Positions 1-5,541 of a DNA stretch of 7,289 nucleotides are shown here, piece by piece. A model generated the notes under the pieces. The model was not told the origin of the DNA, did not search any database, and saw nothing but the letters and a program-made list of their open reading frames with translations. The number at the start of each line of letters is the position of its first letter. The stretch's first letter is position 1. The stretch is from Sideroxydans lithotrophicus. Lineage in GTDB: Bacteria > Pseudomonadota > Gammaproteobacteria > Burkholderiales > Sulfuriferulaceae. The stretch spans positions 1 through 7,289 of the forward strand of contig DZDB01000006.1 of NCBI GenBank assembly GCA_022736605.1, read 5' to 3'. A program made the translations under genes and the position numbers.

Positions 1-1138
1 CTTGCACCCGCTTGACCCGCGCGCCCTGCGAGCCGAGCTTGTTGTGGTACACGACTTTGTCGAGTTCGGGCAAACGCGACACCAGCGGCTTTTTGCGATC
101 CTGATCGAAGAAGAATTGCGCGTCGGCCAGCCGCGGTCGGACTACACGCTCATTGCCGCCGATCACCGCACTGGCGTCGGCCGGGTTGATATTCGACACC
201 ATCAAAAACTGGTTAGTCAGTCGGCCTGCCTTATCCAGCAGCGGAAAATACTTCTGGTTCACTTTCATGGTCAGAATCAGGCATTCCTGCGGCACCGCCA
301 GAAACGCGGCATCGAACTGCCCGAGCAGCACATTCGGGCGTTCGACCAATGCGGTCACCTCGTCGAGCAGCGCAGCAGCTTCAATCGCTTGCAGACCTTG
401 CTGCGCGGCCACCGCCGCAAGCTGGCGCGCGATCTCGGCGCGACGTTCGCTAAAACTGGCAATCACCGCACCCTGTTCCAGCAGCTGCTGTGCGTAGCTG
501 TCCGCCGATTGCAACTGCAGTGGATTGACGCCGGCCTCAAACCGGTGCCCCTGCGTGATACGTCCGGCGTTCAAACCCAACGCGCTGACAGCAACAACAT
601 CATCACCGTACAGCGCCACCAGCCCGTGTACCGGGCGCACAAAGTTGACACTGGTCCAGCCATCGGCCAACTGATAACGCATGACCTTGGGAATCGGCAA
701 CTTAGCCAGCGCATGATCCAGCGCCAGCTGCACGCCCACCGCTAATGCCGCACCCGGCGCAATGCTGTCATGAAACAACGCGTCATTTTTGCCATCAGGC
801 GCGCGCCTGAGTTGCGCCACCGCACTGGCATCCAGCCCCAGCCCTGCCAACCGCTTGAGCAGCGCAGGCGTGGCATTGCCCGCTGCATCGAGCCCGACAG
901 AGACCGGCATCAGCTTGTTGGAAACCGGCTTGTCTGGTGCGCGCGGCAGCACCTCGGCAACGTGCACCGCCAGACGGCGCGGCGAGGCAAACGCCGTCAC
1001 CGCCGCGTCGGCGGCCGCCAGCCCTTGCGTTTTCAGGTGCTCGGCCAGCAGGCTGGCAAACGCCTCGCCCAACTGGTTGAGCGACTTGGGCGGCAATTCT
1101 TCGACGAATAGTTCCAGGAGTAAATTCTGCGTGTTCAT
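1..1138 (-). CDS. glyS: Glycine--tRNA ligase beta subunit (N-terminal part; 3' end outside window)
   Basis: Encodes the beta subunit of the bacterial alpha2/beta2 glycyl-tRNA synthetase, which charges tRNA-Gly in the cytoplasm; the beta chain mainly handles tRNA recognition. Reading the minus strand from the ATG at 1138 gives 379 codons without a stop, beginning MNTQNLLLELFVEELPPKSL, a typical GlyS N-terminus. Further family-typical stretches are ASPRRLAVHV, RPVHGLVALYG, GHRFEAG, VPQECLILTMKVNQKYFPLL, NGNI-like SNINPADASAVIGGNERVVR and RLADAQFFFDQDRKKPL. The family is usually about 690-700 residues, so slightly more than half is present; the C-terminal HD-like and anticodon-binding parts lie outside the window. 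The start codon overlaps the glyQ stop (ATGA, 1138-1135) and no good Shine-Dalgarno site precedes it, so translation is probably coupled to glyQ. No frameshift is seen. The identification is firm. Confidence 0.96.
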   Translation of the reverse strand, partial: MNTQNLLLELFVEELPPKSLNQLGEAFASLLAEHLKTQGLAAADAAVTAFASPRRLAVHVAEVLPRAPDKPVSNKLMPVSVGLDAAGNATPALLKRLAGLGLDASAVAQLRRAPDGKNDALFHDSIAPGAALAVGVQLALDHALAKLPIPKVMRYQLADGWTSVNFVRPVHGLVALYGDDVVAVSALGLNAGRITQGHRFEAGVNPLQLQSADSYAQQLLEQGAVIASFSERRAEIARQLAAVAAQQGLQAIEAAALLDEVTALVERPNVLLGQFDAAFLAVPQECLILTMKVNQKYFPLLDKAGRLTNQFLMVSNINPADASAVIGGNERVVRPRLADAQFFFDQDRKKPLVSRLPELDKVVYHNKLGSQGARVKRVQ

Positions 1139-2058
1139 GCGGCGGTCGCTTTCTGTTCAATCTGTGCCAGCGCTTCATCGGCCCAGGCGCGCGGCGCCAG
1201 CGGAAACCCGCGTTGCGCGCGGCTTTCAAGGTAACTCTTCGCCACAGCACAAGCGAGCTTGCGGATCCGCCCCATATACGCAGCGCGCTCAGTCACCGAA
1301 ATCGCCCCGCGCGCGTCGAGCAGATTAAAGCTGTGCGCGGCTTTCAGCACCTGCTCGTAAGCGGGCAATGCGAGTTGCGCCTGCATCAGTTGCTGCGCGG
1401 TTTGCTCGTGGCTGGCAAATGCAGTCAGCAAAAATGCCACGTCGCTGTGTTCAAAATTGTAGGTAGATTGCTCGACTTCGTTCTGGTGGTAGACATCGCC
1501 GTAACTCAAACCTTCGGTCCAGGTCAGGTCATAGACGCTTTCCACGCCCTGCAAATACATCGCAAGCCGCTCCAAGCCATAGGTAATCTCGCCGGTGGCG
1601 GGCTTGCAATCAATGCCGCCGACCTGCTGAAAATAGGTGAATTGGGTCACTTCCATGCCATTAAGCCAGACTTCCCAGCCCAGTCCCCAGGCACCCAGCG
1701 TCGGATTTTCCCAGTCGTCCTCGACAAAACGCACGTCGTTCTGTTTCAGGTCGAAGCCCAGCGCTTCGAGCGAGCCGAGATACAGGTCGAGAATATTTTC
1801 CGGTGCCGGTTTGAGCACAACCTGAAACTGGTAATAGTGCTGCAAACGATTGGGGTTGTCGCCATAGCGCCCATCCTTGGGGCGACGCGACGGCTGCACG
1901 TAAGCGGCTTTCCACGGCTCCGGGCCGAGTGCACGCAAAAACGTCGCGGTATGACTGGTGCCGGCACCGACTTCCATATCAATCGGCTGCAACAGCGCGC
2001 AACCCTGCCGTGCCCAGTATTGCTGCAGAGTAAGAATAATGTCCTGAAAAGTCAGCAT
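1135..2058 (-). CDS. glyQ: Glycine--tRNA ligase alpha subunit
   Basis: Encodes the 307-residue catalytic alpha subunit of alpha2/beta2 glycyl-tRNA synthetase, which activates glycine with ATP and, with GlyS, transfers it to tRNA-Gly. The protein begins MLTFQDIILTLQQYWARQGC and carries the GlyQ signature from about residue 30: GAGTSHTATFLRALGPEPW, then a class II motif-2 region at about 55-82 (PSRRPKDGRYGDNPNRLQHY) and a motif-3-like ITYGLERLAMY at about 158-168. Length agrees with the family (about 300 residues). The ATG at 2058 matches the conserved N-terminus, although no clear Shine-Dalgarno site lies upstream. It is the first gene of a glyQ-glyS operon, with the 4-base ATGA overlap at the junction. 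A TAAAAT hexamer on the minus strand at 2094-2089 could be its -10 element, but no convincing -35 accompanies it. Confidence 0.98.
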   Translation of the reverse strand: MLTFQDIILTLQQYWARQGCALLQPIDMEVGAGTSHTATFLRALGPEPWKAAYVQPSRRPKDGRYGDNPNRLQHYYQFQVVLKPAPENILDLYLGSLEALGFDLKQNDVRFVEDDWENPTLGAWGLGWEVWLNGMEVTQFTYFQQVGGIDCKPATGEITYGLERLAMYLQGVESVYDLTWTEGLSYGDVYHQNEVEQSTYNFEHSDVAFLLTAFASHEQTAQQLMQAQLALPAYEQVLKAAHSFNLLDARGAISVTERAAYMGRIRKLACAVAKSYLESRAQRGFPLAPRAWADEALAQIEQKATAA

Positions 2059-2245
2059 GGATGATGAGGCGAGATAAACAAAAGCCGAATTTTACTGTGT
2101 TTGACGGCAAATTGCGCTGCAGGTCGTGCACGCCGTTGTCGAGAATGCGTCAATCGTGTCGTCAGTTCCACAGAATCACCCGGTCCTGCACCCTTCACAA
2201 TGCACACAAAGCGCATGAACAGGACATTCTGGATTTTCAAACGTC

Positions 2246-2261
2246 AGGCACAGCGTTTGCA
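2246..2261 (+). promoter_or_regulatory. Candidate sigma-54 (RpoN) promoter for the small gene at 2287
   Basis: The sequence AGGCAC-AGCGT-TTGCA matches the RpoN consensus TGGCAC-N5-TTGC(A/T), with the GG of the -24 element at 2247-2248 and the GC of the -12 element at 2259-2260 at exactly the right spacing. Only the first base of the -24 block differs. If C2260 is -12, transcription would start near 2272, just before the Shine-Dalgarno site at 2274-2279, giving a very short leader of about 15 bases. No well-matched sigma-70 promoter was seen in 2100-2280. No clear activator site was recognised, though an 8-bp palindrome CGTGCACG sits at 2125-2132, about 140 bases upstream of the predicted start, a usual distance for an enhancer. 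The assignment rests on sequence match only. Confidence 0.55.
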
Positions 2262-2273
2262 CTAGTCATGACA

Positions 2274-2279
2274 AGAGGA
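2274..2279 (+). promoter_or_regulatory. Ribosome binding site of the 50-codon gene
   Basis: AGAGGA lies 7 bases before the ATG at 2287. This spacing selects that ATG over the in-frame ATG codons at 2293 and 2311, and supports the short reading frame as a real gene. Confidence 0.7.
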
Positions 2280-2286
2280 AATCACC

Positions 2287-2439
2287 ATGACCATGCAACT
2301 GTCCCAAAAAATGAGCATCGAATTCAGCGCCACGCACGCCTTGTTCAATTTTTTCAAGGCCAAGACCAACCGTAAATTGATGGTATGCGTGAGTCTGCTG
2401 TTTCTGGAAATCAAGATACTCAAGCAACGTGCCTGGTAG
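2287..2439 (+). CDS. Hypothetical 50-residue basic protein, probably under sigma-54 control
   Basis: I do not recognise this protein. It begins MTMQLSQKMSIEFSATHALF and ends with W50. It is basic (eight Lys/Arg against two Glu), and has one hydrophobic stretch at about residues 31-45 (LMVCVSLLFLEIKIL) following a basic patch KAKTNRK at 24-30; this could be a membrane-contacting or amphipathic helix, but it holds a Glu and a Lys. There is one Cys (C34) and no signal peptide cleavage site. Evidence that it is coding: a Shine-Dalgarno site at proper distance, a promoter match upstream, a terminator 45 bases after the stop, and G or C in about two thirds of third codon positions (30 of 45 codons, Met and Trp excluded), as in neighbouring genes. 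It is divergent from glyQ and convergent with envZ, so it forms its own transcription unit. Function unknown. Confidence 0.68.
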   Translation: MTMQLSQKMSIEFSATHALFNFFKAKTNRKLMVCVSLLFLEIKILKQRAW

Positions 2440-2453
2440 CACTGCGAACCCTC

Positions 2454-2479
2454 TCTGCACATAGCGCATCGTGTGCAGA
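2454..2479 (+). repeat. Inverted repeat (hairpin) in the 3' untranslated region of the small gene
   Basis: TCTGCACA at 2454-2461 is perfectly complementary to TGTGCAGA at 2472-2479, with a further possible G-U pair inside, leaving a loop of about 8-10 bases. It has no following T-run, so it is not itself a terminator. It stands four bases ahead of the intrinsic terminator, giving the mRNA two adjacent 3' stem-loops. It may stabilise the short transcript or be the binding site of a dimeric regulator; the sequence does not decide between these. Confidence 0.6.
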
Positions 2480-2483
2480 CTTC

Positions 2484-2513
2484 AGCCCCTTCACTTGTGG
2501 AGGGGCTTTTTTT
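2484..2513 (+). terminator. Rho-independent terminator of the small gene
   Basis: AGCCCCTTCA (2484-2493) pairs with TGGAGGGGCT (2498-2507), including one G-U pair, around a CTTG tetraloop, and is followed by seven Ts (2507-2513). This is a strong intrinsic terminator for plus-strand transcription. The T-run reaches into the envZ stop codon (2512-2514). In the minus direction the hairpin lacks a T-run after it, so it is not clearly bidirectional. Confidence 0.9.
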
Positions 2514-3816
2514 ATCGATTGACCGTGATCTCCAGCCGTGCAATCAGCCCGCCGCCATCACGCGGCAACAGGCTGAGTTGCCAATGATTCGCCTGCGCCA
2601 GCTGCTGGGCAATCGCCAGTCCCAGCCCGCTGCCACCGGTGGCCTTGCTGCGCGAACTTTCCAGCCGGTAAAACGGCTGGAACACCGCTTCAAGCTGGTC
2701 AGACGGAATCCCCGAGCCGCGATCCAGTATATCAATTTCGATCAAGCGCTCGCTGCAGCGGCAAGCCAGCGTCACCGGCCTGTTTTCGCCGTAGCGCAAG
2801 GCATTTTCAATCAAATTCGACAGCACCCGCTGTAACGATTGTGCGCCCACCTCGGCCACGCACACCGCGCCCGGTCGCCATTCGATTTGCCCACCGCTGC
2901 GGCCAGCGTCGTCAGCCAGCGCGGTTAGCAGAGCATTAAAATCGACCCGGCTGGGTGGCTCGGCCTGCAGACCGCGCGATAATTCCAGAAAGCCGCCAAT
3001 CAGCCGGTTCATCTCCTCCAGGTCGTGTTCAATCTGACGCATCAGCTGCGGGTCAGCTTCTTGCGGCAACATCGCCAGCGCCAGCCGCATGCGGGCAATT
3101 GGCGTACGCAGGTCATGCGAAATACCCGCCAGCAGAGTGGTGCGGTTCGCCAGCAGCGCCTGCACCTCATTTGCCATGCGGTTGAACGCCCGACTCAGCC
3201 GCGCCAGCTCGGTCGCGCCCGATTCAGGCAATGGCTGTGGCATTTGTCCCTGCCCGACCTCGCCCGCCGCACTCGCCAGCCGCGCCAGCGTGCGACTGAT
3301 ACGGCGCACCACGATCAAGGCAGTGATCCAGGTCAGCAATGCACCCAGGCTGACCAGCCCTACCGCCGCCAGCGGCGATTGCACGCCATAGCGGTCGCGT
3401 TCGAAACCGATACGGATATCATGGCCGCCCATGCGCATTTCGGCCCAGGCCCAGCCTGGCGCGCCGGCCTTGAGCACGATGTCCTGGCCGGTACGGCGAG
3501 TGAGCGCTGCTTCGATGTAATGGCTGTTGAGAAAATTATCGGCGCGGGTTGCCAGCGGCGTGTCGGCATTCTGGATCAACAGATGATGGTGCTGTGCCAG
3601 TTCGCGCTCAAACGCGGGTCGGGTTTCCGGCGGCAGCTCGGCCCAGGTTTGCGCCGACAGTACCATCAGCGCGGCAAGGTCGTCGGCAGAACGTAGCGCC
3701 ATCGGCTTGAGTATGGTGAACGCCACCAGCGCCAACGCAGCGATCTGGAATGCGAGAAAAGCCAGCCCCAGCACCGCCGCCGTGCGTCCGAACAGCGACG
3801 CCGGCCATAATCTCAT
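2512..3816 (-). CDS. envZ: EnvZ-like sensor histidine kinase
   Basis: Encodes a 434-residue inner-membrane histidine kinase that should phosphorylate the adjacent OmpR. From the ATG at 3816 the order is: transmembrane helix at about 9-36, periplasmic sensor region of about 110 residues, second transmembrane helix at about 147-170 (ending TWITALIVV), HAMP linker at about 171-225, dimerisation/H-box with GISHDLRTPIARMRLAL (phospho-acceptor His234), N-box NLIENALRYG (334-343), G1 box DRGSGIP (365-371), F-box FQPFYRLE (379-386) and G2 box GGSGLGLAIA (394-403). All catalytic boxes are intact. The reading frame is open for 14 more codons upstream, but the start at 3816 overlaps the ompR stop (ATGA, 3816-3813), has AAAGG nine bases before it, and gives a short basic N-terminus before the first helix. 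Length and architecture match EnvZ (about 450 residues). The signal sensed cannot be read from the sequence. Confidence 0.93.
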   Translation of the reverse strand: MRLWPASLFGRTAAVLGLAFLAFQIAALALVAFTILKPMALRSADDLAALMVLSAQTWAELPPETRPAFERELAQHHHLLIQNADTPLATRADNFLNSHYIEAALTRRTGQDIVLKAGAPGWAWAEMRMGGHDIRIGFERDRYGVQSPLAAVGLVSLGALLTWITALIVVRRISRTLARLASAAGEVGQGQMPQPLPESGATELARLSRAFNRMANEVQALLANRTTLLAGISHDLRTPIARMRLALAMLPQEADPQLMRQIEHDLEEMNRLIGGFLELSRGLQAEPPSRVDFNALLTALADDAGRSGGQIEWRPGAVCVAEVGAQSLQRVLSNLIENALRYGENRPVTLACRCSERLIEIDILDRGSGIPSDQLEAVFQPFYRLESSRSKATGGSGLGLAIAQQLAQANHWQLSLLPRDGGGLIARLEITVNR

Positions 3817-4529
3817 GCCGCCGCGCCTTTCGGCGCAAATAAATAGCCTTGCCCCCACACCGTGCGGATATACACCGGATTGGCCGGATCCGGCTCGATT
3901 TTTCGGCGCAAACGTGTAACGCGTACGTCTATGCTGCGGTCAAATGGATCGCGTTCGTAGCCCTTGATCATGTCCATCAGGCCGTCACGCGTCAGCACCC
4001 GGTTGGGATGTTCGACAAAAATACGCAGAATGGCGAATTCTGCCGTGGTAAGCGGCACTTCTTCGCCATCGCAGAGCAAACGCTGCGCCTCTATATCCAG
4101 CCGGAACGGACCAAAATCATTGACACGCTGCGCCGTATTGACTGTCTCTGCCACGCCCTGGCCGCGCCGCAGCACCGCACGGATGCGCGCCAGCAGCTCG
4201 CGCGGATTGAACGGCTTGGGCAGATAATCGTCAGCGCCGACTTCCAGCCCGACGATGCGGTCGATGTCCTCGCCGCGTGCAGACAACATGATGATCGGCA
4301 ACGCCGTGCTGGCACGCAAACGACGCGCAATCGACAGTCCATCCTCGCCCGGCATCATCAAGTCCAGTATCACCAGATCCGGGTTGATCGCTGCCAATGC
4401 CGCGTCCATGTCCTTGCCATCTGCGGCGGTGGTGACCCCGTAGCCCTGCGTGCCGAGATACTGTTCCAGCAGCGTACGCAGCCCAGCATCGTCATCCACG
4501 ACTAAAATGTGTGCTTGTTTGGTATCCAT
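3813..4529 (-). CDS. ompR: OmpR-family response regulator
   Basis: Encodes a DNA-binding response regulator of 238 residues, phosphorylated by the kinase encoded directly downstream. The receiver domain (about 1-120) has the acidic cluster VVDDD (10-14), phospho-acceptor Asp56 in ILDLMMPGEDG, Ser83 at the switch position, Lys105 in LPKPFNPRELLARIRAVLRR, a stretch nearly identical to E. coli OmpR. The C-terminal winged helix (about 137-238) includes LTTAEFAIL, the recognition helix RSIDVRVTRLRRKIE and the closing TVWGQGYLF. Start choice is ambiguous: the ATG at 4529 aligns with the usual OmpR N-terminus, but its AAGGG (4550-4546) is 16 bases away, whereas an in-frame TTG at 4538, three codons earlier, has that site 7 bases away. 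The gene leads an ompR-envZ operon with an ATGA overlap. A 10-bp-spaced GTTACA pair upstream (4571-4586) suggests autoregulation. Confidence 0.94.
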   Translation of the reverse strand: MDTKQAHILVVDDDAGLRTLLEQYLGTQGYGVTTAADGKDMDAALAAINPDLVILDLMMPGEDGLSIARRLRASTALPIIMLSARGEDIDRIVGLEVGADDYLPKPFNPRELLARIRAVLRRGQGVAETVNTAQRVNDFGPFRLDIEAQRLLCDGEEVPLTTAEFAILRIFVEHPNRVLTRDGLMDMIKGYERDPFDRSIDVRVTRLRRKIEPDPANPVYIRTVWGQGYLFAPKGAAA

Positions 4530-4570
4530 GTTCAGCAATATACAACCCTTAACTGCGCTTCCACCAGCCG

Positions 4571-4586
4571 GTTACACACTGTTACA
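4571..4586. promoter_or_regulatory. Candidate OmpR-type binding site: two GTTACA half-sites, 10-bp period
   Basis: GTTACA occurs at 4571-4576 and again at 4581-4586, i.e. TGTAAC-N4-TGTAAC on the other strand. OmpR-family regulators bind as head-to-tail dimers to direct repeats with 10-11 bp period, and TACA-N4-GTTACA resembles the published RstA box of E. coli. The site lies between divergent ompR and the exported-protein gene at 4678. It is about 45 bases upstream of ompR and about 95 bases upstream of the ATG at 4678, so it could serve either promoter. A poor TATCGT at 4621-4626 is a possible -10 on the plus strand, without a good -35, which would fit an activator-dependent promoter. Which regulator binds is inference. 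Confidence 0.5.
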
Positions 4587-4665
4587 GTTTCGTCGCAACT
4601 GGAAACGCTTTCGCAAGGAATATCGTCCATGATGCAAGCGTGGGTCATGAAAACCCCCATGGTTT

Positions 4666-4671
4666 GAGGAG
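4666..4671 (+). promoter_or_regulatory. Ribosome binding site of the Arg-rich exported protein gene
   Basis: GAGGAG lies 6 bases before the ATG at 4678. This is the strongest Shine-Dalgarno match in the region, and it decides the coding strand here, because the opposite strand also has a long open frame without any such site. Confidence 0.8.
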
Positions 4672-4677
4672 AACTCG

Positions 4678-4980
4678 ATGAAATTTCGCACCCTGATTCA
4701 ATTTGGCATCATCGCGCTGTGCTTCGGCAGCATGACGCCCGCTTCGGCTGCGCCGGTTTGGGCTCAATCCGCCATAGGCGCGTTCAACGCGCCGCTGCTG
4801 CTGGCCAGCCGCGATGACGGTCGCGACAACCGGCAACGCGCCGAGCGCCGTGACAATGGCAGCGACAACCGCAGACAACAAGGTGGCGAAGCACGCCGCG
4901 ATCAGCGCCAGGAAGGCTTTGGTTACGGCTACGAACGCCGCCAGGAACGCAATAGTGACGGCAACCGTGGCCGTCAATAA
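4678..4980 (+). CDS. Exported small Arg/Asp/Asn/Gln/Gly-rich protein of unknown function
   Basis: I do not recognise a domain in this 100-residue protein. Residues 1-24 form a Sec signal peptide: basic start MKFR, hydrophobic core TLIQFGIIALCFG, and a probable cleavage after ASA (ASA/AP at about 24). The mature chain of about 76 residues starts with a short hydrophobic stretch up to LLLAS (about 44) and then becomes a low-complexity, strongly charged tail with repeated short units of the type RDN, DNR and RRDxR; I count 16 Arg in the mature part, against 7 Asp and a few Glu. There is no Cys in the mature part. Such composition implies a disordered periplasmic or secreted chain that could bind polyanions, but this is inference. 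It has a very good Shine-Dalgarno site. Thirty bases separate it from the next gene, also for an exported protein, so the two may be co-transcribed. Confidence 0.82.
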   Translation: MKFRTLIQFGIIALCFGSMTPASAAPVWAQSAIGAFNAPLLLASRDDGRDNRQRAERRDNGSDNRRQQGGEARRDQRQEGFGYGYERRQERNSDGNRGRQ

Positions 4981-4998
4981 ATTTGCAACTTGATTATT

Positions 4999-5004
4999 AA
5001 GGAG
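4999..5004 (+). promoter_or_regulatory. Ribosome binding site of the glycine-zipper protein gene
   Basis: AAGGAG lies 6 bases before the ATG at 5011. It rules out the in-frame TTG at 4990, which would place the Shine-Dalgarno site inside the coding sequence, and leaves a clean signal peptide starting MLTRTL. Confidence 0.8.
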
Positions 5005-5010
5005 CACGAC

Positions 5011-5541
5011 ATGCTTACCCGCACCCTTATCATTGCCAGCCTGCTACTCAGCAGCGGCGTCGCGCTGGCCGATAGCAGTCCGAGTTTTGTTGACCGCGCC
5101 CGCGTGGTTTCGAGCACGCCAATTTATCAGCAGATCAACGAACCACAACGCCAGTGCTGGAACGAAACCATCAATGACACTTATCAACCGCAACAGCGTT
5201 CCTACGGCGGCGCTATCCTCGGCGGTCTGGTAGGCGGCTTGCTCGGCAACACCGTCGGCCAGGGCAATGGCCGCACCGCGGCCGCCGCAGTGGGCGCTGT
5301 AACCGGCGCGCTTGTGGGTAACAACATCAGCAACAACGGCAATGGTGGCGGTGATTACGGCCCACGCCAGGTGCAGCGCTGCCGCGAAGTCGACAATTAC
5401 CATCAAGTCGTCAGCGGCTATCGCGTTGATTACCAGTACCACGGCCAGGACTACAACACGACGCTGCCCTATGACCCCGGCAAATACGTCAATCTGGATG
5501 TGAGTGCCGTGGTCGCACAGCAGGAACCGGGCGGGTATTAA
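5011..5541 (+). CDS. Glycine-zipper 2TM-domain envelope protein
   Basis: Encodes a 176-residue exported protein. Residues 1-20 are a signal peptide (MLTRTLIIASLLLSSGVALA, cleavage before DSSPS). It has no lipobox Cys, unlike the SlyB/17-kDa antigen lipoproteins that share the domain, so it is probably not lipidated. The glycine-zipper region spans about 65-105: GGAILGGLVGGLLGNTVGQG then AAAVGAVTGALVGNNI, two small-residue hydrophobic segments of the Rick_17kDa_Anti type. Flanking it are two Cys, C49 in QRQCWNE and C124 in VQRCREV, well placed to form a disulfide. The C-terminal part has GYRVDYQYHGQDYNTTLPYD and then a beta-like end, a pattern I associate with many proteobacterial members of this family. 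The biochemical role is not established; envelope structure or stress is likely. It may be co-transcribed with the gene at 4678, and its stop codon overlaps the moaC stop. Confidence 0.9.
   Translation: MLTRTLIIASLLLSSGVALADSSPSFVDRARVVSSTPIYQQINEPQRQCWNETINDTYQPQQRSYGGAILGGLVGGLLGNTVGQGNGRTAAAAVGAVTGALVGNNISNNGNGGGDYGPRQVQRCREVDNYHQVVSGYRVDYQYHGQDYNTTLPYDPGKYVNLDVSAVVAQQEPGGY

Noticed and set aside
795..1250. A 151-codon minus-strand frame overlapping the glyQ/glyS junction
   Set aside because: It lies out of frame with both real genes, which have full family-typical sequence across this region.
1213..2064. A 283-codon open frame on the plus strand opposite glyQ
   Set aside because: It is the antisense shadow of a firmly identified glyQ; the translation is low in family-like motifs and has no ribosome binding site. 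The same holds for the long plus-strand frames opposite glyS (2-745), envZ (3025-3696) and ompR (3849-4505).
2183..2225. Inverted repeat GTCCTG (2183-2188) / CAGGAC (2220-2225)
   Set aside because: Only 6 bp with a 31-base gap and no extension; expected by chance in a region of this size.
2059..2286. Possible T-box-like or other riboswitch upstream of glyQ
   Set aside because: Only about 30 bases separate the best -10-like hexamer from the glyQ ATG, no T-box or glycine riboswitch motif is visible, and T-boxes are not usual in proteobacteria.
2061..2375. A 104-codon plus-strand frame overlapping the promoter region and first half of the 50-codon gene
   Set aside because: No Shine-Dalgarno site or signal, and it runs through the intergenic region in another frame from the small gene, which has the ribosome binding site, promoter match and terminator.
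4645..5007. A 120-codon open frame on the minus strand, very hydrophobic (rich in Ala, Val, Thr), opposite the Arg-rich exported protein gene
   Set aside because: It starts with GTG without a Shine-Dalgarno site, while the plus-strand gene has GAGGAG at 6 bases and a proper signal peptide. The hydrophobic composition is the antisense image of Arg/Asn/Asp/Gly-rich codons.
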